Assembly: GCA_029974925.1 (NCBI GenBank) | Contig: JARKQH010000253.1 | Span: 1 to 41,450 of the forward strand | Source of the DNA: Verrucomicrobiota bacterium | Lineage (GTDB): Bacteria; Verrucomicrobiota; Verrucomicrobiia; Limisphaerales; UBA8199 | Length of the DNA stretch: 41,450 bases | Reading direction: 5' to 3' | Part shown: piece by piece, positions 35,016 to 41,450 of the stretch | Layout of the letters: each line of letters starts with the position of its first letter | How positions within the stretch are numbered: position 1 is the first letter of the stretch | The notes under the pieces: model-generated | Database searches by the model: none | Told to the model about the DNA's origin: nothing | The model's input: only the letters and a program-made list of their open reading frames with translations | Translations under genes and position numbers: made by a program

Positions 35016-36248
35016 TCAGCCCCGCCCGCTCTTGAGCACCGCGCAAATCTCGCGATAAACGCGGACGGGATTCCGAAGACGCCGCGGACGGGCCAGTTCC
35101 GCCTCAACCAGGGCTTGCGCCTGGTCCACTTTCCGGATGGGCACCGGCGCGCCCGCGCCGAGCGATTCCGTCCACTTTTCAAAGCAAACGCGTAGCAGAT
35201 CGGCGGGCGCAACGCTCCGCCGCAACAGATTAATGAACCCGGCCGCCGCGTCACGACCCGTGACGTAATTCCGGTCAACAGGCGGCGCCTGCGGCGGAGC
35301 CAGGCTGGTCGAGTTCTTCCAGACAAACAGCCCCGCCACCACCAGCACGCCCGCCAGCAGCCACTCGAGCCGGTATTTTCGCAGCAACGTCGCCACGCCA
35401 GTCTTTTCGACAATGCCGAAATGGGCCTCGTCAAAGACGATGGTTTTTGCGGGACCAACCAGCCACGCCAGCAGCGGCGCCCGGGGTTCGCGCAGCAGCG
35501 CTTCGTTGCTGAAAAAGTAGGCGTCCGAAACAAAAACAATCGAACCGGCCCCCAGCCTTTTTTCCACGAGGACGGCATGGTTGCCGCGAGCGTAGAAGGT
35601 GGTCCACCCCGGCTGCAAATTGGTAAAGACAAGGCCACTGTGCCACGGCAGGCGGGATGGCAAAGCCGGTTCCTTGCGATTATGCACCCAGACGGGCGCG
35701 TAACTCTCGTTCGGCCCGGCGTCCAGCGGGACATGGCCAAGGGTGACTCCCCACCTTTCGTTCAACGAGACCCATTTCTCGGAGCCTTCCGGCAGGGAGG
35801 TCGTCTTGCGTTTCTTTCCCGACGGAGCGCCCTTGGCGGGGGAAGGTTTGGCGGCGCCTCCCGGGCTCAAGAAACCGGCCGGAACCACCGCTTCCGGATG
35901 GAAAGCCACAACCAGGCGTCCGCCGCGCAGCACAAAGGCTTCTATTTCCCGGAACAGCGCTTCGGGCAATTGCTCCCAATCGTAACTGCGCGCCGCCAGA
36001 TGCAGGTAGGTGGTGCCCACCGGTTGGGGCAGGCGATTGCCCTCGCTGAAGTCGCGACTCACGGTTACGCCGGGAAGACGCGCCAGGCTTTCGTAGAACG
36101 CCATGGTTCCAACCGGATCGGCTCGCAGCGAAGAGTACGGCGGATACACATCGCCCGCCTCGAACCGCAACCGGAACAGATGCCACAGCCCAACCGCGAA
36201 GGCCGCCGCGGCAAGAACGAGCAAAAGCAGCGGGCTCCTGGCTCTCAC
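35016..36248 (-). CDS. DUF4350 membrane protein
   Basis: A 410-aa protein with an N-terminal membrane helix (6-25), an extracytoplasmic DUF4350 domain of ThuA/GATase-like fold (about 35-280, with RGGRLVVAFHPEA, GSIVFVSDAYFFSNEALL and KTIVFDEAHFG), a second helix (about 294-310) and a 95-residue cytoplasmic tail. It starts with GTG at 36248, overlapping the DUF4129 stop by 4 bp. DUF4350 genes regularly neighbour MoxR and DUF4129 genes. The biochemical activity is not established. Confidence 0.88.
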   Translation of the reverse strand: MRARSPLLLLVLAAAAFAVGLWHLFRLRFEAGDVYPPYSSLRADPVGTMAFYESLARLPGVTVSRDFSEGNRLPQPVGTTYLHLAARSYDWEQLPEALFREIEAFVLRGGRLVVAFHPEAVVPAGFLSPGGAAKPSPAKGAPSGKKRKTTSLPEGSEKWVSLNERWGVTLGHVPLDAGPNESYAPVWVHNRKEPALPSRLPWHSGLVFTNLQPGWTTFYARGNHAVLVEKRLGAGSIVFVSDAYFFSNEALLREPRAPLLAWLVGPAKTIVFDEAHFGIVEKTGVATLLRKYRLEWLLAGVLVVAGLFVWKNSTSLAPPQAPPVDRNYVTGRDAAAGFINLLRRSVAPADLLRVCFEKWTESLGAGAPVPIRKVDQAQALVEAELARPRRLRNPVRVYREICAVLKSGRG

Positions 36249-38032
36249 AACGCCCCTCCATTTGAATGAGCCGCTCTCATCAATTCCAGGTTGGCAACGA
36301 AACGGCGCACGTCCTCGGCGTCAGCGGGGTGACGGCCGTACCAGACCCGCTCGAGGACCCCCAGGTTCTCGTCAAACAGGGTGAGCAACTGGGGCAGGGA
36401 ATGAGCGCGCCGCCGCAATTCGCGCTCGTATTCGAGATTTGACTTAAACTGCGCCAGCGTAATCAAGCGTCGGTTGGCAAGGTGCGCCAGGCTGGCCAGA
36501 TACCACGCACGCAACGCAAGACGAAATTCGCCTTGCGCCATCAGTTCACGGCCCATCCTAACCCAGCCGTCTTCCGGCAATTCGTCCGGCGCAACGTGTT
36601 CATGCGTCAGATCGGGCGCGGGTTGAATGGGCTGGCTCAGAATAAGCGGTCCGGCGCCGTGCCGGCTGCGCCAATGGCGGTAAATCAGGTAGAGGCAGGC
36701 GCCCACCGCCGCTGCGAGCAGCACATAGAGCAGGAGCTGCAGCGAAACCATCCAGCCGTAGCCGGGCGTGGACGGGTTCAAGCGCCAGCGCGGTTGAAAA
36801 ATCCTGCGGAGCATATCGCCGAGCCATTCGATCGCCCGAATCATGCCCTTTTTGATGGTTTCGCCCAAGTCCGCAAAGAAGCGCGCGAAGAGGCCCGGCT
36901 CGGATTCCGCCTTCGGCGCCCGCTCGCGGGGCATTCGCCAGGCATATTTCCGCTGGCTCAACACGTTCCCGATCGCACGTTCCAGTTCCCGGGCCTGCAC
37001 GTTCATGGGGGCTGTGCCCAATGGCGCGCCTTGAACCGCGGTGCCCGGGAGGGGTGGTTCTTGCGCGGGTGCGAGGCGAGGGCCTTGCGTCGCGGGGCCA
37101 CCTTCGGTCTCGGCCGCCTCGAAGGCCGTTTCCGGAGCCGGATACGGCCGGGGGTCATCTGCTGCAAGCGCGGGCTCCGGCGTCAGGCAAAAGACTGACA
37201 TCAGGACTAGAACCGCCGCACTGGCAGACCGGCGCAGGCGGCGAAGCTCGGCTTTAAGATCAGCTCCGGATTCAAGTGCCTGCCCTTGGAAACAGCGCAG
37301 GGCATAGGCACTCTTGATAAGGGGGTCCACGGACAGGTAGCTCAGGCCCACGGCCGCGGCAAAGAAAGTGGAATTCAACAGCGCCCACCCGCTTCGGCTA
37401 AAGACAGTTTCGATACCCAGAAGGGTTTTCAACAGGTTGGGAACCAAATACAAGACGGTGGCCCAGTTCAAGAATACAGCCAAAGCGAACCCTGACCCCG
37501 CCAGGTGCAGATAAACGTTTTGCAGCCGCCAAAGGCTGGCTTGGTCAATGGCCCGCTTGAGCGGTGGGGTGGAATTGTCCGGATCCGATGCACCGAGGAC
37601 GGTGAAGTTCTGGTAAACCGCGAAGCTCCAAGGAAAGGGCAGGGCGGCAACAAAGAGCACAGGCAAGAGGAACAAGCCGGTGGCATGGAAGGCCGCCTGG
37701 TTGGCCATCACGCGAGCGGCCTGTCGAAACGTCAGTCGGGGGGCGGAATGGTGGGCGAGGTGCGCGCACAGGTGCCGTCCATAAAGCGCCTGGCAAAACT
37801 TCATCCAGGCGAACAGCAAGGCCAGCCCGAAGGCCCCCGGAGCGTGCGTCTGGACAGCAAAAGGGCTGCGGCTCATTTCGGCCCAGTAAAACAACCCGCC
37901 AAGCACGAAAGGCAGGCTGCCAACATAATACCATGTCAGTGCCACTGGCGGAGCCGTTCGCACCAGGTGGACGCTTTCTTCGATCAAGTCCAGCGTCGGC
38001 TTGCCCTGCCGCGGTTGGGGGCGGTGTTTCAT
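36245..38032 (-). CDS. DUF4129 protein with extra N-terminal membrane domain
   Basis: A 595-aa protein. The ATG at 38032 overlaps the preceding B-box gene stop as ATGA, so the in-frame extension to 38395 (which only reads through that gene) is rejected. Residues 30-250 contain about five helices. A second hydrophobic segment at 268-290 looks like an internal signal or membrane helix, followed by a Pro-rich exported linker and amphipathic helices (about 380-415). A helix at 427-450 leads to the cytoplasmic DUF4129 domain (about 490-585, EFRLALRAWYLASLAHLANRR). Usual DUF4129 proteins lack the first 260 residues, so this looks like a fusion. Confidence 0.87.
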   Translation of the reverse strand: MKHRPQPRQGKPTLDLIEESVHLVRTAPPVALTWYYVGSLPFVLGGLFYWAEMSRSPFAVQTHAPGAFGLALLFAWMKFCQALYGRHLCAHLAHHSAPRLTFRQAARVMANQAAFHATGLFLLPVLFVAALPFPWSFAVYQNFTVLGASDPDNSTPPLKRAIDQASLWRLQNVYLHLAGSGFALAVFLNWATVLYLVPNLLKTLLGIETVFSRSGWALLNSTFFAAAVGLSYLSVDPLIKSAYALRCFQGQALESGADLKAELRRLRRSASAAVLVLMSVFCLTPEPALAADDPRPYPAPETAFEAAETEGGPATQGPRLAPAQEPPLPGTAVQGAPLGTAPMNVQARELERAIGNVLSQRKYAWRMPRERAPKAESEPGLFARFFADLGETIKKGMIRAIEWLGDMLRRIFQPRWRLNPSTPGYGWMVSLQLLLYVLLAAAVGACLYLIYRHWRSRHGAGPLILSQPIQPAPDLTHEHVAPDELPEDGWVRMGRELMAQGEFRLALRAWYLASLAHLANRRLITLAQFKSNLEYERELRRRAHSLPQLLTLFDENLGVLERVWYGRHPADAEDVRRFVANLELMRAAHSNGGAL

Positions 38033-38355
38033 GGACTGTCGAACCACCGAACGCGCCAGACCGACCCCTCGTGCCACGCCGAGGGCACGGAAAGCAGAAT
38101 GTCGCCCACGAGATAAAAAAAGAACCAGCTCAGGACCAACCCCAGCAGGCCTCGTGCGACCCAACCCACGCCGGCCAGACCGCGGCGGGCCAGCGAGGAA
38201 GGGCGTTCGGCCTGCCGGAGGCAGACAGCGCACATCACCCGCCCACCATGTTCGGTGACGCATTCCCGGCAGAAATAACGCCGGCAGCCCGGACACCGGG
38301 CCACCGCCTCGCGGAAACCGTGGTTGAAACACCGTTGCTGAACCAACTCCGCCAT
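38029..38355 (-). CDS. Small B-box-type zinc finger membrane protein
   Basis: A 108-aa protein with an N-terminal zinc finger and one membrane segment. Metal ligands are C9, H12, C21, C24, C29, C32, H36, C42 and C45. The spacing C-x2-H-x8-C-x2-C-x4-C-x2-C is like a B-box. A hydrophobic helix covers about residues 66-90 (WVARGLLGLVLSWFFFYLVG). The gene is overlapped by the DUF4129 start (ATGA). Function is unknown; a zinc-finger scaffold at the membrane is inferred. Confidence 0.85.
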   Translation of the reverse strand: MAELVQQRCFNHGFREAVARCPGCRRYFCRECVTEHGGRVMCAVCLRQAERPSSLARRGLAGVGWVARGLLGLVLSWFFFYLVGDILLSVPSAWHEGSVWRVRWFDSP

Positions 38356-38369
38356 GCAGAAACTTTGGC

Positions 38370-38987
38370 TCAGCCTGACGTTGCCGAAAAGGCATTTTGT
38401 TCGCCGGCTGGCGCCACCGACGGGGCAGGGGAAGGGGTGGCGGCAGCCTGAGCCTGAGGCCAGGCGCCTTGGGCCTCCTGTATCAGGGGCCGCAAGCGGT
38501 CCAACGCCGCCCGGGCCCGGGGAACCCGGTTCAGACAGGCAAGGTCTTCAACCTGCACCGCCGTGCGCAGGTAGCATTGACAGGTGGAACCCAGGGCCGT
38601 GTTTGCCACCAGCACGATGAACACGACAGCAGCAATGCCAAGAAAGATTCCCACTCCAACCGGATCCTCTACGGTCCAGGCCAGCAGGCCCAGCAAAGCA
38701 ATCAGCAGAGCCAGAAGGAGATTGAAGGCCATCCTTTCATGGGTCTTGCGAATCGTGACGCCTTGAATGTCAGCAAACCGAAAGCGCTTGTAGTATTCCT
38801 TGTAACCATCCCATTCAACCAGCAGCAGATGATCCGGCCCAAGCCAGAGCTGGACCCGGCGTCCCCGCAACAAAAGCGCAAAGATGCCGATTACGAAAAA
38901 AAGCAGAAAGATGGCCCAGCCGGGCAGCAGGCGGCGATAGCCCGCGCCGGTCAGGCGCTGGTAGGCTGGGGAGCTGGGGTTTTCCAT
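38370..38987 (-). CDS. Membrane protein with PH-like segment
   Basis: A 205-aa protein starting at ATG 38987 (a TTG at 39008 would add seven residues). A helix lies at about 22-42. RGRRVQLWLGPDHLLLVEWDGYKEYYKRFRFADIQGVTIRKT (shown in part; residues 42-82) resembles the bacterial PH-like folds found in membrane proteins. Two more helices follow (89-104 and 113-132), with a Cys pair at 136/138 and a Pro/Ala-rich tail. I do not recognise a specific family. It is separated by 10 and 14 bp from its neighbours, so it is in the operon. Confidence 0.75.
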   Translation of the reverse strand: MENPSSPAYQRLTGAGYRRLLPGWAIFLLFFVIGIFALLLRGRRVQLWLGPDHLLLVEWDGYKEYYKRFRFADIQGVTIRKTHERMAFNLLLALLIALLGLLAWTVEDPVGVGIFLGIAAVVFIVLVANTALGSTCQCYLRTAVQVEDLACLNRVPRARAALDRLRPLIQEAQGAWPQAQAAATPSPAPSVAPAGEQNAFSATSG

Positions 38988-38997
38988 CGTCCAAGGG

Positions 38998-39555
38998 CTA
39001 ACCCGCAAAAAGGCGGTAGAACAGCAGGGTGAAAGCCAGCGTTTGCAGCGCGCCGAAGAAGACGGCGGCGGGCAGCATCCAGCGCTGGGGTTTGACCAGG
39101 CTCAACGGGGCCTTCCAGTATCGCAGCGCGAGAAACAGCGCCAGCAGCCCGGTGATGAAGAGCGGAAGCAGCGACAGCACAAACGCCTGCCGTCCGTAGA
39201 GCGGGCGGACGGTCTCCAGCTCCTGAATACGGCGGTCCTGGCGCCCGGCATTCAGACAACCCGGGCAGAAGTGGCTGGTGTTGAGGTGGCAATCGCAAAG
39301 CGCGCACAGGAAGCGGCCGCAGGCATCGCAAACGGCCACGGCCTTCCTGGCCTCATGGTAGAAGCAGGCCGATTCGCCCGGGACCATGACCGCCTCACCC
39401 GCCGCGCCCCGCGGCAGAGGCCGAACGAGGGCGGGGAATGCCTCGGCCTGGACTTCGGAATGGCAACCGGGGCAGCGGAAAAACTGCCCGGTATTCAAGC
39501 CGGCCGGAGGCAAGGCCGTTTGGCATTTTGGACACTCGAGGACTCCGGCTTGCAT
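38998..39555 (-). CDS. Zinc-ribbon plus B-box membrane protein
   Basis: A 185-aa protein with two zinc-binding units before its membrane part. The zinc ribbon uses C8, C11, C28 and C31. The B-box-like unit uses C64, H67, C76, C79, C84, C87 and later C97 and C100, with the same C-x2-H-x8-C-x2-C-x4-C-x2-C spacing as the 108-aa neighbour. Two hydrophobic helices follow (about 123-147 and 159-183). It starts 7 bp after the GYF gene stop. Function is unknown. Confidence 0.85.
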   Translation of the reverse strand: MQAGVLECPKCQTALPPAGLNTGQFFRCPGCHSEVQAEAFPALVRPLPRGAAGEAVMVPGESACFYHEARKAVAVCDACGRFLCALCDCHLNTSHFCPGCLNAGRQDRRIQELETVRPLYGRQAFVLSLLPLFITGLLALFLALRYWKAPLSLVKPQRWMLPAAVFFGALQTLAFTLLFYRLFAG

Positions 39556-39562
39556 CCGTCCT

Positions 39563-40654
39563 TCACCTCAAACCGAAGATGTCCTCGTAGGCATGCAGCG
39601 TGGCCGCGTAAAAGATCGGCAGGGTCACGAAAATGCCCACAATGCAGGCCAGCAAGCCCAGGGCGCTCAACAGGCCGGCGACAAACATGAGGGCAAAGAC
39701 CGAGAGCCAATGCCGGGAGACGATTCGAAAGCTGACGCGCAGCGCGTCCATCGGCCCCAACTCAAGGTCCGCGCTCAACGGCAGGGCAAATACGAAGCCA
39801 ATGGCGACATAGATCAGGCCCACCAGGCCCAGGCTCATCAGAATCCAGAAGATGACGTCCGGCGATTGGCCTCCCCGCATCGTCGCAAACCCGTAAACCG
39901 CCGCGGGAATGACCGAAAGATAAATCAGGATGCTCATCAGCAGAAACGTGCCGCACAGCCGCCAGAAGGCCTTGCTGAAGCCGGCAAAGGCATCCGCTAT
40001 GCCCGCCGGTTCGCCCCGGATCAACTTCAGGTAAAACACGTTGAGGCCGCCCAGCAGCGGGCCTTGGAGGATCAGGCTCGCGATAATGCCCAGCAAGGGG
40101 ATGAATCCTGCCGCCTGGTTGCACAGCATGACGAGAAAGGTCGCGCCAATGGCCAGTCCCAAATTGGGTTTGACGGTGGCCCAACCCCGGGAGATGCAAC
40201 TGCCAATATCAATGCGGTAGTCTCGCGCCAGAATCTCGCGCACCAATTCATCGGCATTCACCGGCAAGGGCCGGCGCCCGCGGCGCGCGCCGACCTGGAG
40301 CCCCTCGCTCAACTTTTGCATGAACACGGGTTTGCAGGCCGCGCAAACATGAACTGTCCCATATTGGATCATGTCTTGTTTGCTGAAGATGCGGTTGCAT
40401 TCCACACAGACCGCTTCGTCGGCGGAACCCGGGGCGGCGGTGGAGGCTGCAACGGTGGCAGAGGCAGGCGCGGCGCCCGGTTCCGGCGAGCCGGTCCCGG
40501 ACGCGCTGAGCGCGCGGTAAGGCTGCCAGTTGGCCAGGCCCTCGTGCCAGACCAGGGTGTCCGGTTGAATGGCTCCGGAAGCGACAAGCTCCTGAAGCCG
40601 GGTGTCATCTACGGGGCCGGCCTGCTGGCCGTTTTCAACATAGTACCAGTTCAT
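39563..40654 (-). CDS. GYF_2-domain membrane protein with zinc motif
   Basis: A 363-aa protein. The GYF_2 (DUF4339) domain covers residues 1-48 (MNWYYVENGQQAGPVDD, LVWHEGLANWQPY). An Ala/Pro linker follows, then a Cys4 motif (C83, C86, C104, C107). From about 165 on there are five or six membrane helices with Gly-rich turns, similar to DUF975-like proteins. The ATG at 40654 is chosen because the GYF domain starts there; an upstream TTG would add seven residues. It is the first gene of the ten-gene cluster. GYF domains typically bind proline-rich peptides, and Pro-rich stretches occur in the DUF4129 neighbour. Confidence 0.85.
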   Translation of the reverse strand: MNWYYVENGQQAGPVDDTRLQELVASGAIQPDTLVWHEGLANWQPYRALSASGTGSPEPGAAPASATVAASTAAPGSADEAVCVECNRIFSKQDMIQYGTVHVCAACKPVFMQKLSEGLQVGARRGRRPLPVNADELVREILARDYRIDIGSCISRGWATVKPNLGLAIGATFLVMLCNQAAGFIPLLGIIASLILQGPLLGGLNVFYLKLIRGEPAGIADAFAGFSKAFWRLCGTFLLMSILIYLSVIPAAVYGFATMRGGQSPDVIFWILMSLGLVGLIYVAIGFVFALPLSADLELGPMDALRVSFRIVSRHWLSVFALMFVAGLLSALGLLACIVGIFVTLPIFYAATLHAYEDIFGLR

Positions 40655-40675
40655 GTGTTTGGAGGGGGGAAGCAA

Positions 40676-40893
40676 TGTTTATTCCGTTTTAGCTTCGTGG
40701 TTTGCGGGTGCACAGCCCTCTTGTGCCACATCCGGGCACCCCAGGGCAAAGTAATTTTTCGCGCGACCTTCCACCCATCCGCTAGCCGGGTCGGTCATGG
40801 GGCGGCTCTCCCCAGGCCAGCTTTGGCCGGCGGCGACAGCGAAAAAGAGTTGAACTGGCGGCCCAAGCCACGAACACTCAGACAGAACGAACT
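40676..40893. other. Divergent intergenic region ahead of the MoxR cluster
   Basis: A 218-bp spacer between the ten-gene minus-strand cluster and the 164-aa plus-strand gene. It must hold the cluster promoter, but I see no strong -35/-10 pair on either strand. TTGAAC at 40850-40855 is a weak -35 for the plus-strand gene. GGGTGC/GCACCC (40708 area to 40740 area) can form a short hairpin. Confidence 0.35.
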
Positions 40894-41388
40894 ATGAATC
40901 TTGACGAAGCACAACGCAGCAAACTAACCGAGTGGGTGGGGCAGGGGCTTAAACTGTCCGAAATCCAGAATCGGCTGGCGTCGGAATTGGGGGTGCGCCT
41001 GACGTACATGGAGGTCAGGTTGTTGGTGGATGACTTGAAGCTGACTCTCAAGGATGCCGAGCCCCCGAAAGCGGCTGCTGCCGTCCTCCCGGGAGAACCC
41101 AAAGCCAACACGGGTCAGGCCCCCGGAGCTGCCATGCGTCCCCCTGCCGCCCCCCAGGAACCGCGCCCGCCGGGCGGCGTTTCCGTCAGCGTGGACCAGA
41201 TTGCCAAACCGGGCACGGTGGTGAGCGGGAAGGTTACCTTCAGCGACGGGGTCCGCGCGGATTGGTATTTCGACCAAACGGGCCGGCTGGGATTGGTCAG
41301 TCCCAAACCCGGCTACCGGCCGCCGGCCTCCGACATGACGGAGTTTCAGGCCGCCTTGGACGAAGAACTGACACGCATGGGCTATTAG
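40894..41388 (+). CDS. Conserved-looking 164-aa protein, unknown function
   Basis: I do not recognise a named family. Residues 1-55 look helical and HTH-like (LTEWVGQGLKLSEIQNRLASELGVRLTYMEVRLLVDD). A Pro/Ala-rich linker follows (58-98). The last 65 residues form a compact beta-rich domain with VSGKVTFSDGVRADWYFDQTGRLGL and end in an acidic helix. There is no signal peptide and no membrane helix. The start at ATG 40894 is preceded by no strong ribosome binding site. It is divergent from the MoxR cluster. Confidence 0.7.
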   Translation: MNLDEAQRSKLTEWVGQGLKLSEIQNRLASELGVRLTYMEVRLLVDDLKLTLKDAEPPKAAAAVLPGEPKANTGQAPGAAMRPPAAPQEPRPPGGVSVSVDQIAKPGTVVSGKVTFSDGVRADWYFDQTGRLGLVSPKPGYRPPASDMTEFQAALDEELTRMGY

Positions 41389-41450
41389 CGCCGCGGTTCA
41401 GCCGTGGGGCGGGGCGGGGAGCTTCTTGCCGGCCCTGCCGGCACTAAACA

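Overview
The window is high-GC bacterial DNA, packed with genes on both strands. I recognise no rRNA, tRNA, CRISPR array or transposase. The gene content points to a polysaccharide-degrading Verrucomicrobiota, most likely of the Pedosphaera/Limisphaera group. Supporting signs are exported glycosidases, a pseudopilin with an H-X9-DG tail, exported Ig/LamG-like proteins, a DUF6600 protein and many starts without a clear Shine-Dalgarno site. The taxonomic call is inference, because no marker gene is present.

Layout. (1) 1-3225, minus: a glycan operon with a GH29 alpha-L-fucosidase carrying two discoidin-like modules, an exported 436-aa protein of unrecognised family, and the first 25 codons of another exported protein joined by an ATGA overlap. 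(2) 3391-5643, plus: a large exported DUF6600 protein. (3) 5693-7667, plus: ruvC, ruvA and a DUF374 acyltransferase, followed by a convergent lytic transglycosylase (7748-8317). (4) 8485-11593, plus: an exported GH13 enzyme and a Mut7-C RNase-domain protein. (5) 11604-19607, minus: a pectin/rhamnogalacturonan operon. In transcription order it holds GH105-DUF4861, kduI, kduD, a DUF4965-type protein fused to a GH43-like propeller, and an anion MFS transporter. Together these would release, isomerise, reduce and import unsaturated uronides. Its leader can fold into a branched RNA-like structure and is preceded by direct repeats.

(6) 19822-29650 is mixed: a multi-pass membrane protein (-), an octamer tandem-repeat block, an NCS1 permease (+), a stand-alone response regulator with a substituted active site (-), a small exported protein (+), a pseudopilin (+), a 1085-aa exported protein with an internally duplicated Ig/Ig-like/LamG-like module (+), and a NanA/DapA-family lyase (-). 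The lyase is divergent from a GntR regulator (29768-30838). (7) 30854-40654, minus: a tightly packed ten-gene membrane cluster, in order GYF/zinc membrane protein, zinc-ribbon/B-box membrane protein, PH-like membrane protein, B-box membrane protein, DUF4129, DUF4350, MoxR ATPase, DUF58, SpoIIM and RDD. The last six form a known conserved association. The four upstream genes look like lineage-specific partners and are the best candidate here for an undescribed system. (8) 40894-41388, plus: a small protein I do not recognise.
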